Positions 1 to 6,736 are shown, counted from the stretch's first letter. The stretch is DNA of 9,945 nucleotides from Bacteroidota bacterium (GCA_023429365.1 JAEYVW010000239.1:1-9945), one strand, 5' to 3'. The notes: generated by a model from the sequence alone, not told the origin. Made by a program: numbers and translations.

Positions 1-2
1 CC

Positions 3-743
3 GGATTTGCAAACCTGGTTGTATTTAGCCAGACTGAACCCACTGTGGAGTCAATGGCATTTATTGACCATCCAAGTGGTGATCTTAGTAAGACCGCGAT
101 CGCTCCGATTTCCGCAACGGCTTCGGAGAACAAAGTCTATATCATCAACCGCGGTCTGGGTATCGGTAATCCCGCTACGCAACGGGGATGGAAGAAAGTG
201 CGCATCGTCCGCAATGGAAATGGCGGTTATACCCTGCAGCATGCGGATATCTCAGCCACATCATTTTCTTCCGTGGAAATTCCAAAGGATAGCGATTATT
301 TCTTCAAGTATACCTCATTCGACAATGGGTTGGTTGAAGTCGAGCCAGCCAAAGACAAGTGGGATTTTGCGTGGACTTATTTCTCCAATGCTACCAATTT
401 CGGTGCGGGTGAAGTGCCTTACCTGTTCCAGGACATCATTATCATCAACAGGAATGTGGAAGTGGCGCGAGTGATGGAAGCGACCAAAGCATTCAGTGCA
501 TTTAATGAAGCTTCCCTGACAGATGCCAGTCTTGCGCTCGACTGGAAAACTAACCAAACAGCTATTGGTTCCGACTGGCGTTCGGGTGGTGGACCTGGTG
601 TGAGTCCGTCTGTGCGTAGTGACCGTTATTACATTATTAAAGACGGCAATAATAATTATTATAAGGTCAGGTTTACCGCTTTGACTGAGAATGGGGAGCG
701 TGGATACCCGGCATATGAGACGGTGCTGGTGAAGAAGGGATAG
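3..743 (+). CDS. HmuY-like heme/porphyrin-binding protein, 5' end missing
   Basis: The frame is open from base 3 to the TAG at 741-743 and has no stop upstream, so the gene begins outside the window; about 246 residues are visible. The GTG at 45 and ATG at 54 are internal codons, not convincing starts. The visible part matches my recollection of the HmuY family: a KWDFAWTYF segment, a long stretch through VPYLFQDIIIINRN, and a C-terminal beta-rich YYKVRFTALT...GERGYPAYE end. HmuY proteins are secreted or outer-membrane lipoproteins that bind heme or porphyrin and pass it to a TonB-dependent receptor; the signal peptide or lipobox would lie upstream and is not visible. Only two His residues are visible (in FIDHPSGD and TLQHADIS), so the His-pair ligation known for Porphyromonas gingivalis HmuY cannot be assumed, and Met ligation is an alternative. 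The family call is fairly sure; heme as ligand is inference. Confidence 0.8.
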   Translation, partial: GFANLVVFSQTEPTVESMAFIDHPSGDLSKTAIAPISATASENKVYIINRGLGIGNPATQRGWKKVRIVRNGNGGYTLQHADISATSFSSVEIPKDSDYFFKYTSFDNGLVEVEPAKDKWDFAWTYFSNATNFGAGEVPYLFQDIIIINRNVEVARVMEATKAFSAFNEASLTDASLALDWKTNQTAIGSDWRSGGGPGVSPSVRSDRYYIIKDGNNNYYKVRFTALTENGERGYPAYETVLVKKG

Positions 744-760
744 GACTTCCGCGAAAATTA

Positions 761-784
761 CGGCCTGAAAAGTTTTTTTCCTGA
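761..784. repeat. 24-base direct repeat, copy 1
   Basis: This stretch, starting CGGCCTGAAAAG, continuing with seven T and ending CCTGA, is identical to 882-905, 121 bases downstream. It starts 18 bases after the HmuY-like stop codon. Each copy begins (after CGG) and ends with CCTGA. Upstream flanks are weakly similar (6 of 10 bases); downstream flanks differ. Confidence 0.85.
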
Positions 785-881
785 AAGAGTAGTTTGGCTG
801 CACCTGGGATTTGACAGGTCAGACACTTAAAGCTTCTGACATCTAGTAGCTCAAAATGTTCGCAACTCCAAGGGGAAATCG

Positions 882-905
882 CGGCCTGAAAAGTTTTTTT
901 CCTGA
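882..905. repeat. 24-base direct repeat, copy 2
   Basis: Exact second copy of the 24-base unit at 761-784. Between the copies lie a GTCAGA/TCTGAC inverted repeat (818-823 and 835-840, loop 11) and no open reading frame of note. I found no further copy elsewhere in the window by eye. Confidence 0.85.
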
Positions 906-1000
906 CACTCAGTCTATCCTTCTAATTCATACCCCACACCTCCAGCTATATTTGAATTCTCACCACACCTCAATACCCCCACTCACTCATCCAAATTTCC
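901..1000 (+). promoter_or_regulatory. C-rich, G-poor tract, possible Rho utilisation region
   Basis: Of these 100 plus-strand bases 41 are C and only 4 are G, with no coding frame. Rho loads on unstructured C-rich, G-poor RNA, so a transcript continuing from the HmuY-like gene would present a plausible loading site, and no conventional intrinsic terminator is seen after that gene. The composition is seen directly; a Rho role is inference. A similar tract at 2824-2878 lies in front of another gene, so it may be general intergenic texture of this genome. Confidence 0.3.
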
Positions 1001-1005
1001 CTACC

Positions 1006-1057
1006 GCGTAAGCCCCTTTTACGCTTTCCGTAAACCGTCCCGGTTTTTAAACCGGTT
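1006..1057 (+). promoter_or_regulatory. Cluster of inverted repeats in the leader of the DUF6607-like gene
   Basis: Three nearby structures are visible. GCGTAA (1006-1011) pairs with TTACGC (1019-1024). AAACCG (1032-1037) can pair with CGGTTT (1041-1046) across a three-base loop. Alternatively CCGGTTT (1040-1046) can pair with AAACCGG (1049-1055), and this arm ends in the palindrome AACCGGTT (1050-1057). The last two pairings share the middle segment and exclude each other. The cluster ends 43 bases before the ATG at 1101. It could be an operator for a dimeric regulator or a leader RNA switch. No clear TAnnTTTG element was found beside it, so transcription of the leader is assumed. Confidence 0.35.
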
Positions 1058-1100
1058 CTTTGTCATTGAACTGTAACATAAGCGAATAAAAAAGGGAAGT

Positions 1101-2039
1101 ATGAAAAAAATTACCGGATTTAGCCTGGGCTGCCTTTCGTGCATTGTTGTATTTGCACAGCCCGCACCTGACAGACAAATCATTGACAAGCTATGTGGAT
1201 GCTTCGAAGTGTCCTTTAAATATGCCGAGACATTTGCGCCTTCAGCTGATTATAAATTCCACGACCGCGAAGAAATTGGAGGCACCGCTGAACTCGCCCT
1301 GCCCATTGAGGTAAGTGATAAAAAAGTGGTGATACAGCATTTGCTGATCGTGTCACCTACCGTGATCGTAAAGCACTGGCGCGAGGAATGGACTTACGAA
1401 AATCCTGTGATCTGGGTATACAAGGGGGATCGTACCTGGGTAAAAGAAATCCTGCCTGCAGAAGAAGTAAAGGGAAAATGGACACAAACGGTTTGGGAAG
1501 TAGCCGATGAGCCCCGATATCAGGGTTATAGCCAGTTTGTAAACCTGGATGGAAAGATAGTCTGGCAAAACACTACCGATGCTCCCCTGCCACGGAGAGA
1601 ATACACGGTGCGTAGTGATTATAATATCCTCAAAAGGACTAATCGTCTCAATATTGGCCCTGATGGATATCTGCATGAGCAGGACAACCAGAAAATCGTC
1701 CGCAGTCAAAATTCAGATAATCTGCTCGTGGAGGAAAAAGGCCACAACAACTATAAAAAGATCGACGAGAAAGAATGCGATGCCGCACGTAAATACTGGG
1801 AGGAGAACAAGGAATATTGGACTAAGGTGAGAAAAATATGGGAAGATTATATCAATGCCAATAATGTGATCAGCCTGAAAGAAAAGATCGATAATAAATT
1901 ACTCCATGAATACCTGCTTTCACTGGCTTCGGATTATAAGGCAAAAAAAGTAAGCAGGGATGAGATCGATGGCCGTATTCGTGCGGAGATCGACCGCTTT
2001 ATTATACTGTCGGAGAAAAAACTCGCAGGAGGCAGGTAA
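1101..2039 (+). CDS. Secreted DUF6607-like protein
   Basis: The 312-residue product starts with a Sec signal peptide: a KK charge, a hydrophobic core to about residue 18, and a likely cut after VFA (residue 19). The cysteines near the core do not form a proper lipobox, so a soluble periplasmic or secreted protein is expected. The mature part carries CGCFEVSFKYAETF (Cys32 and Cys34), a QHLLIVSP...VIVKHWREEW segment (residues 79-97), REYTVRSDYNILKRTNRLNI and YLHEQDNQKIV (about 190-200). I associate these with the DUF6607 family, which has no established biochemical function. From about 225 the protein is charged and helical. An ATG preceded by purine-rich AAGGGAAGT supports the start. The gene lies 357 bases after the HmuY-like gene on the same strand, consistent with a part in heme or iron handling, but this is guilt by association only. 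Confidence 0.75.
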   Translation: MKKITGFSLGCLSCIVVFAQPAPDRQIIDKLCGCFEVSFKYAETFAPSADYKFHDREEIGGTAELALPIEVSDKKVVIQHLLIVSPTVIVKHWREEWTYENPVIWVYKGDRTWVKEILPAEEVKGKWTQTVWEVADEPRYQGYSQFVNLDGKIVWQNTTDAPLPRREYTVRSDYNILKRTNRLNIGPDGYLHEQDNQKIVRSQNSDNLLVEEKGHNNYKKIDEKECDAARKYWEENKEYWTKVRKIWEDYINANNVISLKEKIDNKLLHEYLLSLASDYKAKKVSRDEIDGRIRAEIDRFIILSEKKLAGGR

Positions 2040-2062
2040 TTCGGCCCGCATTTCATTTTGGT

Positions 2063-2082
2063 GAACGGAACCCCTTCCGTTC
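2063..2082. repeat. Perfect 8-bp inverted repeat after the DUF6607-like gene
   Basis: GAACGGAA (2063-2070) and TTCCGTTC (2075-2082) are perfect complements around a CCCC loop, 23 bases after the stop codon. No T-run follows, so it is not a classical intrinsic terminator; it may protect the mRNA 3' end or cause pausing. Confidence 0.5.
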
Positions 2083-2187
2083 CTTGTGGACCCTGAAGAC
2101 GTTAAACGTAACAGAGTTCCGTCGTCCAGCTTTCCGATGAATTAGAGAAAACATTTGAATAGAGACCCCCGAAACTTTAAAATACCT

Positions 2188-2227
2188 ATACCCGGTCGTA
2201 AATGTAATTGCGTTTGCGGCCGGGTAT
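2188..2227. terminator. Long hairpin between convergent genes, probable bidirectional terminator
   Basis: ATACCCGGTCG (2188-2198) pairs with CGGCCGGGTAT (2217-2227) over 11 positions with one G-U wobble. The stem can continue inward through 2199-2204 and 2211-2216 with two more wobbles, leaving a six-base loop. It lies between the end of the plus-strand gene at 2039 and the end of the minus-strand gene at 2276, where a shared terminator is expected. T-rich sequence next to it is modest on both sides (TTTAGTT on plus; TATTTT a few bases away on minus), so termination efficiency is uncertain. Confidence 0.6.
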
Positions 2228-2275
2228 TTAGTTAACCAACTTATTTAGAAGTCACTTTTCAATTTTAACTTACCC

Positions 2276-2716
2276 TCACTGATCCGGATCCAGCTGCATG
2301 AACTCGCGTTTTACCGCTTTCAGCATACTGAAGATTTGTGCCACCTGGATAAGCAGCATTACGGCCAATGCCAGTAATACGAACCAGGGCAAACGGATCT
2401 TTTCGATATTCGTAATGTTTTGAAATTTTTCGAGATGCCATCCAGCGAGCGCTGCTCCGAAAGCCATCCCCACTAGCAGGAAAGATAGCAGTGAGTAGAT
2501 CATCTTTAAAAACATGATCCGCATGGTGGAATATCCCACTTTAAAGTTTTCGAATATAGCGGCAGGTATGATCAGCACCAGCGTGATCCAGCTCCAGTTA
2601 TCGCGAAACCAACTATCGCTGAGCGCAAGATTTAGTGCAAGTATGAGTACAATAGAAAGTAAGCCCCAGGGGAAAAGCAAAAAAGTAGAGTGTTTGCTGG
2701 ACGTTTGTTGTGGCAT
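2276..2716 (-). CDS. Small four-helix membrane protein, unrecognised family
   Basis: The 146-residue product has four predicted membrane helices at about 12-33, 41-57, 69-92 and 110-131. The start is MPQQTSSKHS and the tail KAVKREFMQLDPDQ. The basic end of the last helix suggests that both ends face the cytoplasm. I see no catalytic motif, conserved His/Cys cluster or known family signature. The ATG at 2714-2716 is the natural start because the hydrophobic region begins shortly after it. The gene is convergent with the DUF6607-like gene and divergent from the HD-domain gene, and appears to be a single-gene unit. The length, regular hydrophobic helices and lack of stops make it very likely a real gene; its function is unknown. 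Confidence 0.7.
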   Translation of the reverse strand: MPQQTSSKHSTFLLFPWGLLSIVLILALNLALSDSWFRDNWSWITLVLIIPAAIFENFKVGYSTMRIMFLKMIYSLLSFLLVGMAFGAALAGWHLEKFQNITNIEKIRLPWFVLLALAVMLLIQVAQIFSMLKAVKREFMQLDPDQ

Positions 2717-2823
2717 TTTTCAGGTTATTTATTAGTAAGATAGAAAATATTATTCGATAGCCTGACTCCCCAGACATCGCCGTGGTTAAATTTTGAATTG
2801 AAACCAGCTGCGAAAGTCGCGGG

Positions 2824-2878
2824 CCCCACCTAAATCCTAATTACCAATCCCCAATTCCCTCGATCCCAATTCCATCTC
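2824..2878 (+). repeat. C-rich G-poor tract with repeated CCCAATTCC
   Basis: Only one G occurs in 55 plus-strand bases. CCCAATTCC is present at 2850-2858 and 2865-2873 (15-base period), and TACCAATCC just before is a degenerate relative. It lies in the divergent gap between the membrane protein and the HD-domain gene. It could be a decayed short tandem repeat or a binding site pair; nothing coding is visible. Confidence 0.5.
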
Positions 2879-2890
2879 GCTGGGAAGTCT

Positions 2891-2898
2891 TATATTTA
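2891..2898 (+). promoter_or_regulatory. Weak candidate -7 element for the HD/transporter/CNBD operon
   Basis: TATATTTA differs by one base from the Bacteroidota -7 consensus TAnnTTTG and ends 16 bases before the ATG at 2915. No convincing TTTG -33 element is at the right distance, so the assignment is tentative. Confidence 0.25.
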
Positions 2899-2914
2899 AT
2901 GAGCATTTCCTGTT

Positions 2915-3505
2915 ATGACTGAACCTTGGTTTCATCAGCTGAAATCGGAAGTAATCCATCTGTTGCGCAGCGGGTTATCACCCCAACTTACTTACCACAG
3001 CGTCGCGCATACGGAGGATGTCTTGTGGCATGCTGAACGAATCGGGATCGCCGAAGAGATTGGCGACCAGCGTTTGATGCTACTACTGCAAACAGCTGCC
3101 TTGTTTCACGATACCGGATTTCTTCGCACCTATAAAGGCCACGAAGAGGAATCCTGCCGTATCATGCGGGAAATGTTAGGCTCTGACAAATACAGTACTG
3201 AAGATCTGAACACGATTGAGGGGATGATCATGGCGACGAAAATCCCCCAGTCACCACATACCCTGGCCGAAATGATCATTTGTGACGCCGACCTGGATTA
3301 TCTTGGCAGGAATGATTTTTTTGAGATAAGCGACAGCCTGCGGCTAGAGTTTTTGACCTATGGCATCATCAGCGACAACAAACAATGGGACCAGTTGCAG
3401 GTGAAATTTTTTGAATCACACCGTTATTTTACTTCGAGTTCACTACAGGATCGATACCCTATAAAAAAACAGCACTATGAGATACTAAAGCAAAAATTGC
3501 AATAG
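2915..3505 (+). CDS. HD-domain metal-dependent phosphohydrolase
   Basis: The 196-residue protein is one HD domain. Visible elements are YHSVAHTEDV (His28 and His32), AALFHDTGF (His65-Asp66, the HD doublet), KGHEEES (His76) and ICDADLDYLG (Asp124, Asp126). A His, a His-Asp pair and a later Asp are the metal ligands of the HD superfamily, so the site looks intact. Members cleave phosphate esters, including nucleotides and cyclic nucleotides; the substrate cannot be read from sequence. The YHxxxHT type of first motif resembles HD proteins common in Bacteroidota, some of which are fused to membrane domains, but no membrane segment is present here. Only 22 bases separate it from the transporter-like gene, so the two are very likely co-transcribed. 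A role in turning over a nucleotide signal or substrate of the downstream pair is inference. Confidence 0.85.
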   Translation: MTEPWFHQLKSEVIHLLRSGLSPQLTYHSVAHTEDVLWHAERIGIAEEIGDQRLMLLLQTAALFHDTGFLRTYKGHEEESCRIMREMLGSDKYSTEDLNTIEGMIMATKIPQSPHTLAEMIICDADLDYLGRNDFFEISDSLRLEFLTYGIISDNKQWDQLQVKFFESHRYFTSSSLQDRYPIKKQHYEILKQKLQ

Positions 3506-3527
3506 TCACCGTTTATGAGAAAATAGT

Positions 3528-6287
3528 ATGACCTCTCACAAGTTCTGGTTACGTGTGCTGAATGTATATCCCCGTGAATGGGGTACCGTTAAACAACTTT
3601 ACCTGTTCCAGTTTTTCCAGGGAGCAGGTATCGCCTTCTTTTTTACATCTGCCCTTGCCCGTTTTCTTGAACGGTTTCCCATTACGGAACTCGCGTGGGT
3701 GATGATCATTTCTTCGGTCCTGCTCTGGATTGTTGGCTTGTTGTACACACGCCTTGAACACGCCATGTCTTTCAAATCCTTTAACCTGGCAGTGATCATT
3801 TTTATGGCGGCAAGTGTGTTGCTCGTGTGGGCAGGTAACTACCAGTTCAAACAGGATTGGTTTATTTACCTCACCCTGGGCTGGTTTTATGCATTGTACC
3901 TCCTTAATAATTTGCAGTTCTGGGGTATTGCGGCCCTGCTCTTCGATCTCCGGCAAAGCAAACGACTCTTCGCCGTGATTAGTGGTGGCGATATCCCGGC
4001 CAAGGCGATCGGGTATTCACTCGCGCTGGTCTTTGTGCCTTATACAGGCGCGGCTAACCTCCTGATTTTTGGTGCGGGCTGTATGTTGCTTTCTCTTCCT
4101 TTTTTCAATAACCTGGTCCGGTCAAATGCCTCAACACTTTTACATCACTCGCATAAGCATGCCAGCGGCAAGCGGCCTATTCGAAAAATTGTTGAGAACA
4201 TAGCCACCAATTCCTATATCAGGCGGATCGCGTTCATTTCTTTGATCACATCAGTATGCGTGATATTGATTACTTATGGCTTTTATGGTGAAGTAAGTAA
4301 GGCCAATAAAACGGATGTAGCCCTGGCAAGCTTTATCGCATTTTTCTATGCCAGCCTGCGCATCATCGCATTTATTACAAAAATGGTTTTTACAAGCCGC
4401 CTTACCGCTTCACTGGGAGTCCGGCAGTCATTGTTCATTACACCTTGCGCCATGGTTTTGCTCGCGGTTGTGATTGTACTGGCTGGGAACCTTTCATCCA
4501 GTCAAAAGATCATATTCTATTTGTTCGGGGCTTGTTCCATGGTAGTAGATGTCCTTAGGACCTCACTCAACTCACCGGTATTGCTCACACTCATGCAACC
4601 GCTGCCAACCTATGAAAGATTGCGGGCGCACAATATCGTGAAAGGAATCATGGATCCCTTTGCTTCGCTTTTCGCTGGTGTATTCCTGCTTGGCCTGGTG
4701 TATACCTATGGAAAGGTTGACCTGATGTTGCTTTGCTATGTACTGATCGGGTTGGGTGTTCTCTGGGTAGCAGGTGTTATACTGGTAAACCGGCAGTATG
4801 TTCAAATCCTTATAAAAACGATCAGCAACCGATATTTCAGCCGGGAGGAATTTAACCTCCACGATGATACCATCAAGGAAATGGTAAAAGATAAAATGAT
4901 GACGGGTACCGACCAGGAAGTCATCAGTATTTTGCGTATGCTGAACAGTGAAGAAGACAAGGTTTCCAATGAATTGATCAGCCAGTTACTTTTTCACCAA
5001 TCCAACCCACTAAAACTCGAAGCGTTGCGATTATTGAAGGAGAGTTCAGATTCAACAAGGACCAGGCTGGAGCAATTACTGAAACAAAACACTGATACCG
5101 CGGTGCGCCAGGAGACTGTAAGAGCCATCACCCGGCTAGGCCAGGAAGACTGGAACCTCGAACAGTATATTGAGCAACCGGGTGAATTGCGTGAAGCAGC
5201 GATCGCGGGTATGCTGGTGAATAAAGATCAAAACATCAGGCAAAAAGGCCAGGCAGCGCTTGATCAGCTTTTACTTAGCCCCGAAACAACTGATAAAGAA
5301 ATGCTGATCGCAATCCTGGAATCGGTAAAGGATGAATACCATCATCCTGCTCATTACAAATTAATCCAGGATGCCAATCCTGATATAGGCATAGCTGCGA
5401 TTAACGCGATAGGAAAAGCAGCAATGAAAGAAACACTGGAAGCGCTGGCCAGGCAATTGCCGCTTCACGAAAAACAGGTGTTGGCAGCCTTTCAAAGGTC
5501 AGGAATAAAATCGCTGCCTATACTGGAGCGGGAATTATTTTCCGATGCGTTACCACCGGATCGGATGGAAAAATTAATATCACTTTGTGGCCGCATTGGC
5601 GGGGAGGAAGCTGCACGGATACTTTTAAAACTTTTAGAAAGGGGAACGCCGTATACCAGCCCCATCGTAAAAGCGCTTCATCGCAGCCGGTTTGTGGCCG
5701 GACCGGAAGAGTTGAAATTACTGGAGCCTATTGCCCGTGCGTATATAATATATGGAGTGGAATTACTGCATATGCAGCAAAAACTGGAATCTGAAAATGG
5801 AGACTATGCTGTTTTAAATCGCTCCATCCAACTCGAAACCCAGGAGATCCGCGAAGTATTGTTAAGCCTGTTTGGTTGTTTGTACGATCGCGACAAGATC
5901 ACCAAAGTCAGGCACGGGCTGAGTGCTAAGCAAAAAGACAGCGTGGCAAACGCCATGGAAATTATTGAGCTTACTGTGAAGAAAGATATCGGCCGACAGT
6001 TTAACCTGATGTTTGAATCAGTGGAACTGGAACGCCGATGCAATGCCCTGCGATCGCTTTTTACAGAAAAGCAATTTGAAAGCATCGGGCATATCCTGGA
6101 AAGGATCCTTTCAGAAAAACCGATACTTTATTTTAACTGGACAAAAGCCTGTTCGATGTATGTTTCTTGCAAACCGGGACATATCATTGAAAGAGATCTG
6201 TTCCGGAAGTTTATGGAATCCGATAACAGGTTGTTGAAAGAAACAGCTTTGTTCGCAGCCGCCAACCCTCAAAAAGCAGATTTATGA
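3528..6287 (+). CDS. Nucleotide transporter/MFS-like membrane protein with long HEAT-like C-terminal domain
   Basis: The 919-residue protein has two halves. Residues 1-420 hold about 12 membrane helices (roughly 24-44, 55-73, 84-102, 110-139 as one or two, 160-172, 176-196, 232-253, 265-288, 300-320, 326-345, 374-394, 397-420), opening with VYPREWGTVKQLYLFQFFQG, as I recall for bacterial Npt/ATP:ADP-carrier-like MFS proteins. A loop between the two six-helix bundles carries LHHSHKH (205-211). Residues about 440-919 are soluble and helical, with repeated helix pairs of HEAT/Armadillo type, for example SNPLKLEALRLLKE (492-505), DTAVRQETVRAITRLG (523-538) and REAAIAGMLVNKDQNIRQKG (555-574), becoming more divergent after 700. 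The stop overlaps the start of the cyclic-nucleotide-binding gene (ATGA), so the two proteins are probably made in fixed ratio and may form a complex. Related proteins elsewhere carry HEAT and cyclic-nucleotide-binding regions fused. The transported substrate is unknown; a pure sensor or scaffold role is also possible. Confidence 0.8.
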   Translation: MTSHKFWLRVLNVYPREWGTVKQLYLFQFFQGAGIAFFFTSALARFLERFPITELAWVMIISSVLLWIVGLLYTRLEHAMSFKSFNLAVIIFMAASVLLVWAGNYQFKQDWFIYLTLGWFYALYLLNNLQFWGIAALLFDLRQSKRLFAVISGGDIPAKAIGYSLALVFVPYTGAANLLIFGAGCMLLSLPFFNNLVRSNASTLLHHSHKHASGKRPIRKIVENIATNSYIRRIAFISLITSVCVILITYGFYGEVSKANKTDVALASFIAFFYASLRIIAFITKMVFTSRLTASLGVRQSLFITPCAMVLLAVVIVLAGNLSSSQKIIFYLFGACSMVVDVLRTSLNSPVLLTLMQPLPTYERLRAHNIVKGIMDPFASLFAGVFLLGLVYTYGKVDLMLLCYVLIGLGVLWVAGVILVNRQYVQILIKTISNRYFSREEFNLHDDTIKEMVKDKMMTGTDQEVISILRMLNSEEDKVSNELISQLLFHQSNPLKLEALRLLKESSDSTRTRLEQLLKQNTDTAVRQETVRAITRLGQEDWNLEQYIEQPGELREAAIAGMLVNKDQNIRQKGQAALDQLLLSPETTDKEMLIAILESVKDEYHHPAHYKLIQDANPDIGIAAINAIGKAAMKETLEALARQLPLHEKQVLAAFQRSGIKSLPILERELFSDALPPDRMEKLISLCGRIGGEEAARILLKLLERGTPYTSPIVKALHRSRFVAGPEELKLLEPIARAYIIYGVELLHMQQKLESENGDYAVLNRSIQLETQEIREVLLSLFGCLYDRDKITKVRHGLSAKQKDSVANAMEIIELTVKKDIGRQFNLMFESVELERRCNALRSLFTEKQFESIGHILERILSEKPILYFNWTKACSMYVSCKPGHIIERDLFRKFMESDNRLLKETALFAAANPQKADL

Positions 6288-6736
6288 ACGAAAATCAAAT
6301 AGACAGCCTTTTACTGGTAGAAAAGGTGTTGATACTGAAATCGCTGAGTATTTTCAAAGACACACCCGAAAATATCCTCGCCGACCTGGCGCCGCTGATG
6401 GAGGAAGAAGAATTTGAGCAAAACACCACCATATTTAAGGAGGGTGAGATCGGAGATTGCATGTATATCATCCACCGGGGCGAAGTCAGGATCCATAAAG
6501 GCAAAACCACCCTGGCAATATTGAAGGAAAAGGAGGTTTTTGGGGAACTCGCCCTGCTGGATGCCGAACTGAGGTCCGCCACGGCAACCACCAATATGGA
6601 CTGCATTTTATTTAGGATAGAACAGGAACCTTTCTACGAATTGATCGAAAACCGGACGGAAGTGGCCCGTGGATTCATTAAAATACTCTGTCAGCGACTT
6701 AGGGCGCAGAACGAAAAGTCAGTCAACGGGTTATAA
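6284..6736 (+). CDS. Stand-alone cyclic-nucleotide-binding domain protein
   Basis: The 150-residue product is almost entirely one CRP/PKA-type cyclic-nucleotide-binding domain: an N-terminal helical lead (1-40), then a beta-roll beginning near FEQNTTIFKEGEIGDCMYII and RGEVRIH, the phosphate-binding cassette FGELALLDAELRSATA (86-101), and C-terminal helices (PFYELIENRTEVARGFIKILCQRL). Glu88 and Arg97 are at the positions that hold the ribose hydroxyl and cyclic phosphate in family members, so ligand binding is plausible; cAMP versus cGMP or another ligand cannot be decided. There is no helix-turn-helix or kinase domain, so output must go through a partner. The start codon overlaps the stop of the HEAT-transporter gene by four bases, arguing for translational coupling and for that protein as partner. 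It is followed by a 132-base gap before sufB. Confidence 0.88.
   Translation: MNENQIDSLLLVEKVLILKSLSIFKDTPENILADLAPLMEEEEFEQNTTIFKEGEIGDCMYIIHRGEVRIHKGKTTLAILKEKEVFGELALLDAELRSATATTNMDCILFRIEQEPFYELIENRTEVARGFIKILCQRLRAQNEKSVNGL

Noticed and set aside
7..474. Plus-strand 155-codon frame at the window start
   Set aside because: It overlaps the HmuY-like coding frame completely and its translation is low-complexity and unlike any protein family.
315..803. Minus-strand open frame of 162 codons across the HmuY-like gene end
   Set aside because: It is antisense to a recognisable protein, has no family resemblance or start context, and runs into the non-coding repeat region.
96..6057. GCGATCGC octamers at 96-103, 5199-5206 and 6050-6057, resembling the cyanobacterial HIP1 repeat
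   Set aside because: All three lie inside coding sequence where common codon pairs can create them, and three copies in 10 kb is far below HIP1-rich genomes.
2915..6736. Reading the HD, membrane and sensor operon as a Pycsar- or CBASS-type anti-phage system
   Set aside because: No cyclase and no recognised killing effector is present, and the neighbours are housekeeping genes, not a defence island. The parts fit a transport or sensing module better.
6284..6736. The cyclic-nucleotide-binding protein as a CRP/FNR-type transcription factor
   Set aside because: At 150 residues it ends after the domain's C-terminal helices and has no helix-turn-helix.
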